From assembly GCA_963921825.1 (NCBI GenBank), contig OY997588.1, positions 51,530,803-51,594,802 on the forward strand: a DNA stretch of 64,000 nucleotides, written 5' to 3'. This document shows, in pieces, positions 52,230 through 62,253 of this stretch. The DNA is from Erodium maritimum (Eukaryota; Streptophyta; Magnoliopsida; Geraniales; Geraniaceae). The translations under genes and the position numbers were made by a program. The notes below the pieces were generated by a model. That model was not told the DNA's origin. It saw nothing but the letters and a program-made list of their open reading frames with translations, and did no database searches. How positions within the stretch are numbered: position 1 is the first letter of the stretch; each line of letters begins with the position of its first letter.

Positions 52230-53610
52230 TAAAAATTCTAAAAAAAAGTGCTCCGTCTCACCGCCGCCGTCTCTCTCCATACCCTAGCTAGGGTCTCACC
52301 GCCGCCATCTTCCTACGCCTTCTCCGTCGTCGTCCGAGCCCCGGGTTTATCTGACCGGCGTCGACCCTCCCTGTACCTCCCTCTACTCATGCCTCCATCT
52401 CCAATCGGTTCCGGCGCCGCCAATCACCGGTTAGCCATCGTCCCTTCACAACGCACACTCCCAGGAGTTCTCGTGCCGTCGAGATCTCGGCCGCTTATGT
52501 ACCATGGATCCAGTTCACCAGATCTGCTCCGACGCTACCCAACCGCTCGCGTCGAACTTCCATCCCGACGTTCTCTTCTCTTCATTGTCGGACGTCTGCC
52601 CCATTCGTCTGCAACGCCCTCGGCCTGACCTTCTACGAGGGCCACCATCGCGTCTCCATCCGATGCCGAGTTTGCATATGATCGAGCCTTACCGATATGG
52701 AGATTGGTCGATCTCCACTCCGCATCCGGGTGGCGACGAAGTCGTCGGACAGGCAGGGCCGGGCACGATCGAAGCCCAACTGGGGGCGTGGGTGGACGTC
52801 CTGGGATCCCCTGTGTCGCCGCTGCCGATGCTCGGGATTTCTGTTGAACAAGGGAATCCCATTAGGGTTCCCAGTCGTATAGTGTCGCCGCTGGCGTCAC
52901 CTCTGGTCGGAGAGCAGTGGATCCCGCTGGGACCGGCATAGGGTCAAGCATCGGGGATAGGGGTTCATGCAGGAGCAGCTGGAATGCAGTTGGAGGGACT
53001 TGACCCTCCGCATGACGAATGATAGGACCCGACGGGGGTGGAATGGTCACATTGGGACCTATATCCACAGACCCGGGGCTACTACTGTCGGGGAGTCTCG
53101 GGAAATCCGCAACAAAGGCATTATTTCCAGATTGTTATTCTGTTTTAGGTCAAATAAATTTTTGGCTAGCTAGGTTGATTAGGTTTTTTCATTTCATGTC
53201 TCGCTATTTTGAGACGTTTTTTTTATCGGAGAAAACATATTTAAATTAATCTCTTCCGAGGAAGAAAAGATTAAACAAAAGCAACCACACTATTGCAAGC
53301 AGATAATTCTTCCCAACAGTACAAAAGCAAATGTAAGTAAATACCCAAACCCCAAGCTAGAAGATGAAGTTGTTTGTCAATGAGTAGAAGTTAGTGGATG
53401 TAGCAGCAGCAAAGTAAAAGTAAGACGTTGGTAAGGAGTTGTCTTGAGTTTTTGCCTTCGATGTCAAGTAGGCTATTATTTTGGGTCCATGAGCGCTGAG
53501 CCTGCTACGGTCGGCTCGGACATACATCTGGAGCCTGGGACGGTCACGCCTTATCTTGTTTGATTACCTTTGGGTATTAATGCAATTCTCCGGTTACCCG
53601 TTTAAAAAAA
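52230..53610 (+). mobile_element. LINE-derived retroposon with 17-bp target duplication
   Basis: AGATTTTGCGTAATTTT at 52213-52229 recurs at 53611-53627. The right end is an A tract (53604-53610) preceded by ATTCTCCGGTTACCCGTTT, like plant LINE 3' ends. The left part is GC-rich and pyrimidine-rich (CACCGCCGCCGTCTCTC) like a 5' UTR, with overlapping open frames (52248-52628 and 52504-52941) that show no reverse transcriptase or endonuclease motif. It is 1381 bp, far shorter than a full LINE. It is either a short non-autonomous LINE derivative or a retrocopied transcript. Confidence 0.65.
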
Positions 53611-53669
53611 AGATTTTGCGTAATTTTAGCTAAATACATGTAACCAATCACATTTTATTTTAAATATTT

Positions 53670-54070
53670 GGGAAAATTTCACTTTAACACCCTACCAAAC
53701 ATTTAATTTCATTTTGATACCCTAACCAAACTTTTAATTTCACTTTCATACCCAGCTGTCAGATTCTGTTAACTTTCCATCCAAAATGACCAAAATACCC
53801 CTAATTATTACTCAAATTTCAAACTCATGCCATTGATTCCGATTTTAAAAATAAGTGAAATGACAATAATACCCTCCATTTTTAGGGCGTTAAAATGAAA
53901 ATTTCATTTAAAAAAAATAAAATCAGTTTTTTTTTAAATTCTATTTTTATTTTTATAAATTCAGTTTTTATTTTCAAAAATTCATATTTTAGTTTTAAAA
54001 AATACATAAAAATCAGATTTTATTTTTAAAAATACAAAAAAATCAGTTTTTTTAATTTAATTAATATTTA
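53670..54070. repeat. Left long terminal inverted repeat of the MULE
   Basis: It begins GGGAAAATTTCACTTTAAC and contains subrepeats around CCAAACATTTAATTTCA and CCAAACTTTTAATTTCAC. Its complement lies at 61690-62091 with many small differences, then both become T-rich. Confidence 0.75.
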
Positions 54071-54271
54071 ATTATATTTTTTTATCTTTATTTTTATTTT
54101 TTCATTTTTCTACCTAATGTACTCTCTCTCCTCTCCCTCTGTCTCCCTCTGCAACTAATGAATCTCAATCAACTAAATAGAAAATAAATATAATACCCAT
54201 ACATTTTGAATTCGAACTATGCAAGGCCATAAACTGTTTATTATACAACCAAAAGAACAGTGCCAAGAATT

Positions 54272-54670
54272 ACTTAAACAAGGTTTCACTTTTAACATGA
54301 GCTCCCAATAGATATTGCAATGTTACGACCAGCCCCGTATACAAGTTTCGCACATAAGGAATCAAAAAGTGATTCCCAGACGGGAGGGTCTTCACATACT
54401 TCCCGAACCGCTTAATCACAAAAGCCCTCTTCTCTAGCACAATCCGAATCCCCCAATTCATCGGAGGTCGAATCTCGTAACTGAATCAGACCCAAAACAC
54501 ATTTAAGCAAAAAAGGAACAAAATCTGAAAAACCCAGAAGCTCGAACTGAATTAGAAGCGAGAACGAGCACATACCCAATGGTGGGATCGTGTCCGGAGC
54601 AAAAGTGTCGGACGGATGAGGCGGAGAATGAGTCGCCGCCGGCGAGGAGCTGAGGAGGAGCGGAACGATG
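54272..54670 (-). pseudogene. Captured stomatin-like protein (SLP) gene piece with intron
   Basis: The second exon (54480 down to about 54325) reads YEIRPPMNWGIRIVLEKRAF then VIKRFGKYVKTLPSGNHFLI and PYV. Plant mitochondrial stomatin-like proteins start their band-7 domain with YEIxPPVNWGIRIVPEKKAF and VIERFGKYxxTLxxGIHxLI. A 95-bp intron (54481-54575 on the plus strand) has GT at its 5' end and AG at its 3' end on the minus strand. The upstream exon ends ASSVRHFCSGHDPTIG in phase, with the Arg-rich style of a mitochondrial presequence. After PYV the likeness stops. An intron means capture from genomic DNA. It is not a complete gene. Confidence 0.72.
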
Positions 54671-54794
54671 GAAAATGGATGGATTGGAGGTCGAAGATGC
54701 CTAATTGAGTTTAGGTATTAAACTGAAAATAACACACAATAACTGACATTAGGTATTAAACTGAAATAATAGTAAACTATAAGTAGTTAGGACT

Positions 54795-55440
54795 GTTACC
54801 TTCTGGCGGTCTGAGATGAACACCCACTCCCTCAACTCCGTCACCCCAAAATCATCAAAGAACTCTTCAAGGAACCACCTCTAAGAAGTTTTATTCTCTT
54901 GCTCCACGACAGCGAATGCTAATGGTAACATTCCTCCATTAGCATCGAACCCCACAACTGCTAAGAGTTGGCCACCGAATCTGCCCTTCAAATGGCATCC
55001 ATCTAAGCCCAGAAATGGCATCCAACTGCTAAGATACCTATTGTATCTTGTACCTGATGTACATCCTCAAGAACCTTGTTTTTTTTGTCCAGATTGGGAG
55101 GGTATACTTCATGCTCTATGTTCGTACGCCGAAGCATTGCACAATATGTGATTAATCTCTCATATTGAGCTGCCACATCACCAGCGAATAACTCCCTTGC
55201 TTTCCAAATTGTACGATACAACTAAATGTCTACCACCTCCATATTCAACTCATGCCAGATGAGACTCCTTAGCTAGCCTATTTCCATGTTTGGTGCCTCT
55301 CGTATCTCCCTGGCAAACCTATGTGCTAGGTTAGGCACATGGATTGATTTGTTCTTCATCTTTCGTGGGCAAAGTGGTCTATGTGGATCCCATCTACGTA
55401 TTTCCAGAATATCAGACCCTTTGTACGAACCTACCTAGCA
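54795..55440 (-). pseudogene. MULE transposase, DDE catalytic part
   Basis: On the minus strand it has phrases for the zinc-binding and N-terminal region (FCLRKMKNKSIHVPNLA-like, near 55380-55310) and then the catalytic core: DGCHLKGRFGGQLLAVVG and FDANGGMLPLAFAVVEQ (near 55000-54915), RWFLEEFFDDFGVTELREW (near 54880-54825) and FISDRQK (near 54810-54795). In MuDR-type transposases these hold the first Asp (D in DGCH) and the second Asp (D in SDRQKG). The part with the third acidic residue (Glu) is not present; sequence changes after DRQK. In-frame stops are visible (for example before the SIRT-like YRTIWKARELF segment near 55225 and in the KTS*RWFLEE stretch near 54880). It is a decayed gene. 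Confidence 0.78.
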
Positions 55441-55962
55441 CCAGAAATTGCACAACTCATCTTCACATTGAGCTGCAATCTTGTGGGGTTCATTCCGGGC
55501 GAACTTGAACTCAAACCCTACTTTTTCCGCATGGCCCGTAAATAGTAGCCTAAAAGTGTATGCATCCCTAAAAAGAGTCCCTATCCACATGCTGATTTCT
55601 TTCCTAATGTCATCCAACTCCCAAATCCGTCTTCCATCAACCATGTTCGCTACATTCACTTCAGCCATGTCCCCACCCACGCCTTCCATTATCTCATCAT
55701 CAGATGAGTCTTCAACCAGAAGCTCCTCAACAACATGTGGTTGGAAGTCATCCATATCATCATAGTCTATCTCCCCCTCCTTTCCAACGATCCTTTCCCC
55801 ATCATTGTCAAAGGCCATGTCCCTCAACCAATCGGGGAAGTCACTTTCCTTCAAACGTTCAGCATGCTTAGTGTCAAACTGAGCTGCTTCAACTGCACCT
55901 ACACAAATAATTAGGAAATAGATATCAAGTACAGAAAAAGGGTTTAAAATGCCTAAACTCAA
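55435..55962 (-). CDS. MULE transposase, MuDR N-terminal domain segment
   Basis: This is a 175-codon open frame. An acidic region (DYDDMDDFQPHVVEELLVED then SSDDEIMEGVGGDM) is followed by MWIGTLFRDAYTFRLLFTGH and VGFEFKFARNEPHKIAAQCE, ending CNFWC. This corresponds to the plant MuDR-type DNA-binding segment (GxxFxxxxxFRxAVxxYAV... FxFKxxxNxxxRxxxKCxxxxCxW). It links the acidic linker to the catalytic part at 54795-55440. The N-terminal 20 codons may be intron read-through, since a repeated TTAGGTATTAAA motif surrounds 55960-56070. Confidence 0.65.
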   Translation of the reverse strand: MSLGILNPFSVLDIYFLIICVGAVEAAQFDTKHAERLKESDFPDWLRDMAFDNDGERIVGKEGEIDYDDMDDFQPHVVEELLVEDSSDDEIMEGVGGDMAEVNVANMVDGRRIWELDDIRKEISMWIGTLFRDAYTFRLLFTGHAEKVGFEFKFARNEPHKIAAQCEDELCNFWC

Positions 55963-56070
55963 TTAGGTATTAAATTGAAAAGAGCACACAATAGGTATTA
56001 AACTGCAACTGCCTTTTCAGTTTAATACCTAATTGAGTTTAGGTATGAAACTGAAAAAACAGTAAAGTGA
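55960..56070. repeat. Small inverted repeat in the MULE interior
   Basis: CTCAATTAGGTATTAAATTG at 55958-55980 and CAGTTTAATACCTAATTGAG at about 56021-56040 are near complements. The same CCTAATTGAGTTTAGGTATT phrase occurs at about 54699-54720 beside the captured SLP piece. Possibly a miniature insertion or intron-borne repeat. Confidence 0.5.
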
Positions 56071-56099
56071 CCTTAAGGGAAAGGAGTTTCATACCACAC

Positions 56100-56987
56100 T
56101 CAACGACCTCATCAAAATGGTACTTCCCTCCCGCTGACGTGCTTGCTTCAACCTCTCCTCCTCAGATTCTTGTGCTGCCACATCCTCATTTTTAGTTTGT
56201 GGTTGACCGTCATCAACTTCCACTTCCATGTCAGCTGGTCCTTGTTAACCCACATTGTCCTCAACAGCTGGTCCTTGTTGACCCACATTGTCCTCAACAG
56301 CTGGTCCTTCATCAACATCATCCGTTTCCATGTGATCTCCCATCACATTCTCGTCATTGTCTTCTGCTGCCACATCATCAGTTTCCATGTGATCTGATCC
56401 ATCTTGACCTACATGTACACATACATAGTAAGTCCTACTAAACCTAACAAAATGAGTGAAAAAAATGCATGTAACAGTTTCATACATTGTGGCACTTCAT
56501 CATCACCTTCTTCCTTTTGTTGGTGGATGTCATCATCACCAACACTTGATTCATCTGACTCGGTATCAGCTACAAGGAAAGGAATTACAATTGTAAGTGG
56601 CAGTTTCAACACAAACACTGAAAACCTGATAACAAACTACTACATACTTTTCTCATCACTATCACTTTGAATGATTTGAACAATCCTCTTGTCATCCAAA
56701 CGTGACTCCTTGTCCAATACATACCCAACTTCTATAAGATCCAACAACTCTTGTAATTTGAAATATTCTGTCTCATCATCAAAGAATTTTACTTTTGGCC
56801 TCTCCACCTTCTCCCACATGTACTCCCCAATTACCCCCATTTTCTTAGCCTATGTGCCTCCTATTATCTTACCACAACGAGCCACCATATGCAATGGTGG
56901 TCTCCCATCAACAATGTAAAGAGGGATGGAGTCCTCTTTACACTTATGTAGCTTCATAACCCTAGCTACACACTGATTGTCACGCCC
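56100..56987 (-). pseudogene. MULE transposase, middle N-terminal exons with acidic linkers
   Basis: Minus-strand pieces are CVARVMKLHKCKEDSIPLYI and VDGRPPLHMVARCGKIIGG (56987-56860), then MGVIGEYMWEKVERPKVKFF and DDETEYFKLQELLDLIEVGY (56840-56700), then acidic stretches with MEVEVDDGQPQT-like and DHMETDD sequence repeated near 56330 and 56390. Similar N-terminal regions with a conserved WEKV or IGEYM phrase and acidic linkers are found in plant MURA-like proteins. One in-frame stop separates the first two pieces. The piece starts exactly at the border of the solo LTR 56988. Confidence 0.6.
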
Positions 56988-59900
56988 CGAATTCGGTATA
57001 ACCGAACCCGGAACGCGAACGATGGAACAGTAAAACAATTTTTAAACATTTTAAAAAGCCACTTAAAATCACCACTTAAGTTAATCAAAAATAATATTTT
57101 ACAACTGAAAGTACGCCCAAAACAAGCGGACAAAAACAACCAAAACGTACGTCGCTAAACTCCCAAAAAGAAACCCGGACTCCCACTCCCAGCTCTTCAA
57201 GCTTCGAGAGTTCCCCTAGTCCGCCTTGCGACCAGTACCTGTAGGAAAAGCAGCTAGGGGTGAGCGTTCGCTCACCACCACGGATACCAGACTGACTACG
57301 ACATACTAGCAAAAATACCGGAAACACCAACAACAAACAAAACACAGGGGACTACTATCCTCAAACTAAAATAACCCGACTGTCACATGAAAACTGTTAC
57401 TTTCCCCAACCAAATTAAACACTCGTACACGTAATGTATGTTGGATGTAAAATAGAAAAAATCTGATGGATTATTCAAATTAAATTTCTTGTTTTATTTT
57501 TATTTCTAAGTCATGAATGAGGCAATAAATCAGAATTGAATTGACAATCAATTCTGATTATGGCAATGAATTGGGGGCTGAAATCGTGGGATTTGTCTCC
57601 CCACGCATTTCCCTTTTTGCCCTTCCCAAGAGCCTATTTAAACCTCATTCTAAGACTTGAAAAATAAGATCAAAAATTCATCAGCTTCTCTTCTCTCAAA
57701 TAGTTTTCTCTCATTCCTTTTTGGTGACGGATCAACCGGCTTCGAGTTCGCTAACGATTAGTCGTTTTATCCTGGGAGACCGCTGCCATTACAGGGCAGT
57801 CAAGAGTCTTAAGGACACAGGATTACCTGGACTCGACTAAACCCCTTCCGATTCCTCTCTTTCCTATAAATCGTTTGGTATTGTTCTCCAATTTCCATAA
57901 TATTTTGTATCTGATTTTCGATATTATACTAACCACCTAACAATGTAGACCCGACACCGTAATGACGACCTCAAAGGACACAACACAGAAGTGATCAAAA
58001 TCACGCAAACCACAACCACAAGCCTCAACACTTTACCGATCATGCGCCGGAAGGTGCTACTCACCTGATGGGGACACAGCCCTCTGCTCTTTACCGACCG
58101 CGCACCGGAGGGTACGACACACCCCTTGGGCAGAAATTTAGACTTAGCACTTCACCAACCACGCGCCGGAAGGTGCTACTCACCTACGGGGAACACATCC
58201 CTCTGCTCTTTACCGACCACGCATTGGAGAGTACGACACACCCCTCGGGCACAGCTCTAACCTTAACACTTTACCGATCACGCGCCGGAAGGTGCTACTC
58301 ACCTACGGGGAACACATCCCTCTGCTCTTTACCGACCGCGCACCGGAGGGTACGACACAGCCATCGGGCATAGCTCAACAGTACCACCAGAACAATCACA
58401 GTCACAACCAAAGTTCAACAAATAGCGACAACGCAGGTTTAACACCCCACAGGCACACATGGCCACCCACAACTCACAAACAGTAACACACGGGTTCAAC
58501 AAACCCGAAGGCACACCTGACCACCCACGGCACACAAACAGTAAAAAAATACGGGTTCAACTCCCCACGGGCACTCATGGCCACCCAAGACACACAAACA
58601 GTAAAATACGGCTTCAACTCCCCACGGGCACTCATGGCCACCCAAGACACACAAACAGTAAAATACGGGTTCAACTCCCCACGGGCACTCATGGCCACCC
58701 AAGACACAAACAACAAAAATACGGGTTCAACTCCCCACGGGCACTCATGGCCACCCGAGCCACAAACAATTCAATCAACCTCAGGGCACAATTAAAAGCC
58801 ACCAGTATATCTATTGTTCGATATGTTCACTTATCCTACGACACCCCTAAGTGTCCCATGCATTTCTATTGTTCGATACGTTCACGTATCATACGACACC
58901 ACTAAGTGTCGCCTTCATTTCTAATGTTCGATAAACTTACTTATCCTACGACACCACTAGGTATCACATGCATTTCTACTGTTAACTTTCCCTAGTCAAG
59001 GCCGAGATCCGGCTACTTTTCTCTACCTCGTAACGCTTTCCCAAAAGTCTACGCCCAAGCTCCGGCGTGCTCGCGATCACTCGCCTAGCTTTCCCTTGCC
59101 GCGGTCCTCGGCACGATCTAACAAGATCACAATTAAAACACTTTTTAAGTTCGCAGGCACAAACTGAAATTAAAGAATTAGACGCCCAAATGCAACCCCG
59201 ACAATGTCGATCACTCCCAAACTTCCCAATTACTCGACATTGTCAATAATGGGCCCGGAAAGGCCCGATTCGCCCGGCTCGGTGAATCTGCCCGGGACTG
59301 GAAAACGCCCTTCCGGGGCTCCGAAAATTCCCGTTTTCGTTTCTACGATCTTAGAATAATTCAAGGGTTACAATGCAATCGACGGAATCAATTTCCGACT
59401 TCCGAGCGATTTAATTCGCGTTTAAAGTTTCTAAACCCGAAATTTTCAATTTCCACAATTTAATTCCATAATTCGTTCCGGGTGTGAATTATCGATTCGG
59501 GGATCGTCCTAAACCACCCGAACACGTAAAACCCGAGGCCCGGCCAAGTGGACCCCACACGGCCACAATGGGAAAATTTCCTTTTTACCCTAAAACGTTC
59601 CTAACGAACCCCAAACCTCAACCATTCATCTTTAAACCAATCTTAAACAAAACCCAACCTTAATCAAACCGTGTAAACTCAAACCCTAAAATTCAAACGT
59701 TCCAAAACGAGAAAAAGACGGGTTCTTACCGTAGGGGATGACGAATACGCGAGAATTGAGATGATCCGTCGGTCGGATCGTCGGGAAATCGAGCCCAAAC
59801 CTCCCTTTCTCTTTCTTCTTCTTCTTATCTCCCTTTTTTTCTCAAATTGTCGAGACTACTCTCTTCTCTTTCTCTTTATTTTGTTTTATAAACACAACTA

Positions 59901-60443
59901 CCCCTTATTTACAAAACTACCATTCTTACTTCTTTTTCTTTAATTTAAAAACCCACCACCACCACATTTATGACAAGTGTCTTGTTCAAAATTACCTAAC
60001 ACCACCACTTGTGTGACAGGTGGAAAGTGGGTCCCACCTCTTTAAAAAAATATCTATATTTTTCTGTCAGATTCGTGAAATTTGTCCGTCACGGGCCCCG
60101 AACTGGCCCATTTTCCAAGAAATTACGAAACTTCACGGGCCACAAGGAAACGGATCAACTAAGACCGCTGTAACGACGGCTAAGCTTTTTGGATCCCAAA
60201 CGGACCTCGAACGGACCAAAACGTCGCTCGGTTGACTTTTTCGGCAAAAAGTCAACCTTTCCCAAATTGGTCAGAAAGTTGCCCTGAGTCCCCCAGAAAC
60301 TCACTTTGGTCTATATCGGGGTCAACTTAAGTCCGGTATGACCCTCGGGGTCAGATTTAGGTTCATTTAAGTGTCTGTCCCAAAATTTTAAATTTTCCTG
60401 TTTTTCGCCCTTTGACTGGCGTTGACCGGGAGTGGTTCTTACA
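56988..60443 (-). mobile_element. Solo LTR, Tekay/Del-type gypsy (X family, copy 6), with another solo LTR inside
   Basis: It starts TGTCACGCCCC, ends GTGGTTCTTACA and has a perfect TSD CTGAT (56983-56987 and 60444-60448). Without the guest at 57439-57942 it is about 2.95 kb. In place of the CCGATCCCAGTCGG hairpins it carries repeated units around TTTACCGACCGCGCACCGGAG (about 58034-58365). The minisatellite spans about 58450-58790, the 12-bp inverted repeat is near 59197-59240 and the GTTGACTTTT hairpin near 60228-60258. It interrupts the MULE transposase gene. Confidence 0.88.
57439..57942 (+). mobile_element. Solo LTR of a second LTR family (504 bp)
   Basis: It starts TGTTGGATGTAAAATAG, ends ACTAACCACCTAACA and has a perfect TSD ATGTA (57434-57438 and 57943-57947). 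It interrupts the ACGTAATGTAGACCCGACAC phrase found in the other X-family LTRs, which confirms the insertion. It contains a TATTTAAA-like box near 57636 and the conserved core TGGGAGACCGCTGCCATTAC. It is related to 51762-52200. Confidence 0.85.
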
Positions 60444-60773
60444 CTGATCACTCCTAATCTCTACTAGTTTACCCTTTTTCCCATAGTGGAGGGTGTTTCT
60501 TGGATCAGAGTACAGCTGATGCATCATGAACATCAGTTTGAAGTAGCTAACCTCTTCCACACTAATTACAAACGATTTCACAGTATCCCCTTCGAACTGG
60601 TTCCTATGGCCTACGAATTTCCCCCCTTTGAAGATTTGGAAGCAAACCCTAGCTTCTTTGTCATTCAAAAATTTTGAACCAGTTACTGGTTTTCCACGAC
60701 TCCGTTTCTGCAAACACTCAGGTAAAGGGAAGAAAATCAAGCTAAGATTTTGAAAAACCCAAACCCTAACCAA
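60444..60773 (-). pseudogene. MULE transposase, N-terminal segment
   Basis: The minus-strand frame from 60773 reads through RVCFQIFKGGKFVGHRNQFE then GDTVKSFVISVEEVSYFKLM and HQLYSDPRNTLHYGKKGKL. Residues GGKFV ... YxGGxxxxxDxDxDxxS-like N-terminal MURA domains are comparable. The host frame stops being MULE sequence at 60443, where the solo LTR starts; the TSD CTGAT rejoins it at 56987. Confidence 0.55.
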
Positions 60774-61194
60774 CGATTTTCAACAGAAAAGTTAAGAGAT
60801 CCACGACACGACTAAGTTTCAGCAAATACTTAGTTAAAGGGAAGAAAATCATGCTTCAATTTCAAAAATCCAAACCCTAACCTACGATTTTCAACACAAA
60901 ACTAAAAAGATGAGAGGAATCACTTACTCTATCCATCGGAAAGACGCTGGCTCCACACTGAGGTTCTTCTTCTCCGATGACAATCGACGGATCTGCCTCG
61001 TTCTCCTCTTCTTCTCTGCTGGTGACCGCTCGTCTTCTCTCTCCCTCTCTCGCGCGCGATTGGGCTTCCGGTGACTGAGTGAGTGTATCTGTGTATAGAG
61101 AGTCATGTGTATGAAAGTCAAAGGGTAAGTAAAGAGGGAGAGGGCATTTTGGTCTTTCTACAGAGCAGACTAACGGATTCTGTCCAAAATAGAC
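60774..61194 (-). other. Upstream region of the MULE transposase gene
   Basis: This is about 400 bp of UTR-like sequence. It includes two similar stretches (CCAAACCCTAACCAACGATTTTC and CCAAACCCTAACCTACGATTTTC, near 60760 and 60873) and a GC-richer stretch at 60930-61080 with CTCTCTCCCTCTCTCGCGCG. A minus-strand frame at 60877-61260 shows no domain. It probably holds the promoter and 5' UTR. Confidence 0.4.
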
Positions 61195-61312
61195 GGGTGG
61201 GTATGAAAGTGAAGTTAAATGTTTGGTTATGGTATTAAAGTGAATTTTTTTTTCTGCCACGGTATTAAACTGAAGTTAAAAGTTTGCTAAGGTGGTAAAA
61301 TGAAATTTTCCC
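61195..61312 (-). repeat. Second MULE-type end facing outward
   Basis: On the minus strand it reads GGGAAAATTTCATTTTACCACC, then AAACTTTTAACTTCAGTTTAA and CATTTAACTTCACTTTCATACC. This resembles the left end at 53670 as well as the end at 62091. It may be the original right end of the transposase-bearing element, with 61313-62091 a second insertion, or an internal duplicate of the end. Confidence 0.65.
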
Positions 61313-61689
61313 TAAACTAAATTTACAAGAATTTACATAAAAATATTTATGAAAATTTTTAAAAGTAAAATAATTGAATTTATTAAAATTTCAAAAATTA
61401 AAATAAATAAGAATTAATAAAGAAATTAATGATTTTATTAATAATTAATTAAAATGTTAATGAAATTAAATCTAGTAAAAGGGTAAAACAGTCTTTTTAC
61501 ACTTAAGTCAAAGTCAACTAAAATGGTAAAGGGTAAAATGGTCTTTTCACTTTGGTCTGTTAGTTTTTTAACCCCATTAACCCAAATCGTTCGTGGACGA
61601 AACATTTGGGTACCAAATTGGAAAAACAATTCATAAGGGTACCATATCGTTCGTGGACGAAACATTTGGGGTACCAAATTGTAAATAAC
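61313..61689. repeat. AT-rich stretch with a duplicated 35-bp motif
   Basis: TCGTTCGTGGACGAAACATTTG occurs twice, near 61588 and 61647, each followed by GGTACCAAATTG. The motif itself is partly palindromic (CGTTCGTGGACG). The rest is AT-rich and non-coding. It looks like the end of another transposon that also has GGTACC-containing terminal subrepeats. Confidence 0.55.
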
Positions 61690-62091
61690 CCTTTTTAAAA
61701 ATAAAAACTGACTTTTACGTATTTTTTAAATTAAAATATGATTTTATAAAAATAAAAATAATTTTCATAAATAAAAACCGAGTTTATAAAAAAAATGAAT
61801 TTATTTTTAAAATAGTGAAATTTTAATTTTAATACCCTAACAATGGAGGGTGTTATTGCCATTTCACTTATTTTTAAGTTCTAAGTTCAATGGCATGAGT
61901 TTGAAAATTTGAGTAATAATTAGGGGTATTATAGTCTTTTTAAGTTTTTCCATCCAAACTAACCAGAAAGTTAACGGTTGGGTCCCAAAATGAAATTAAA
62001 TGTTTTGTTTAGGTATGAAAGTGCAAAAAAATTTGCCAGGGTATTATACTGAAATTAATTGTTTTGCAAGGTACTATATTGAAATTTTCCC

Positions 62092-62205
62092 TTCATAAAA
62101 AACACGTATTGAGGTGATAAAATCATGATCAGTTTTGGAAAATGAGGTGATAAAACCAGTGTAAAGTGTTGATAAATCCAGGGCAAAGTGTTGATAAAAA
62201 GTAGG
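62092..62205. repeat. Fragment related to the element W tandem core, inverted
   Basis: On the minus strand it contains TTTATCAACACTTTACACTGG and TTATCACCTCATTTTCCAAAA, matching the unit repeated at 49281-50390. Only a small part is present. Confidence 0.75.
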
Positions 62206-62253
62206 GAAAATTTCATTTTAATACCCTGCCAAACATTTAACCACACTTTCATA
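62206..62253 (+). repeat. MULE-type end fragment
   Basis: GGGAAAATTTCATTTTAATACC and AAACATTTAACCACACTTTCAT match the start of the element at 53670 in the same orientation. It is cut at 62253 by the LINE. Confidence 0.7.

Larger units (their letters stand above)
53670..62091 (-). mobile_element. MULE with transposase gene and captured host gene piece
   Basis: The left end GGGAAAATTTCACTTTAACACC and the right end on the minus strand (GGGAAAATTTCAATATAGTACC) continue alike for about 400 bp (53670-54070 and 61690-62091), including CCCTAATTATTACTCAAATTT. The interior encodes a Mutator-type transposase on the minus strand (60773 down to 54795) and a stomatin-like gene fragment (54272-54670). A second similar end faces outward at 61312, so the right border may involve two nested ends. 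A clear 9-bp TSD was not found. Guests are solo LTRs at 56988-60443 and, within that, 57439-57942. Confidence 0.7.
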
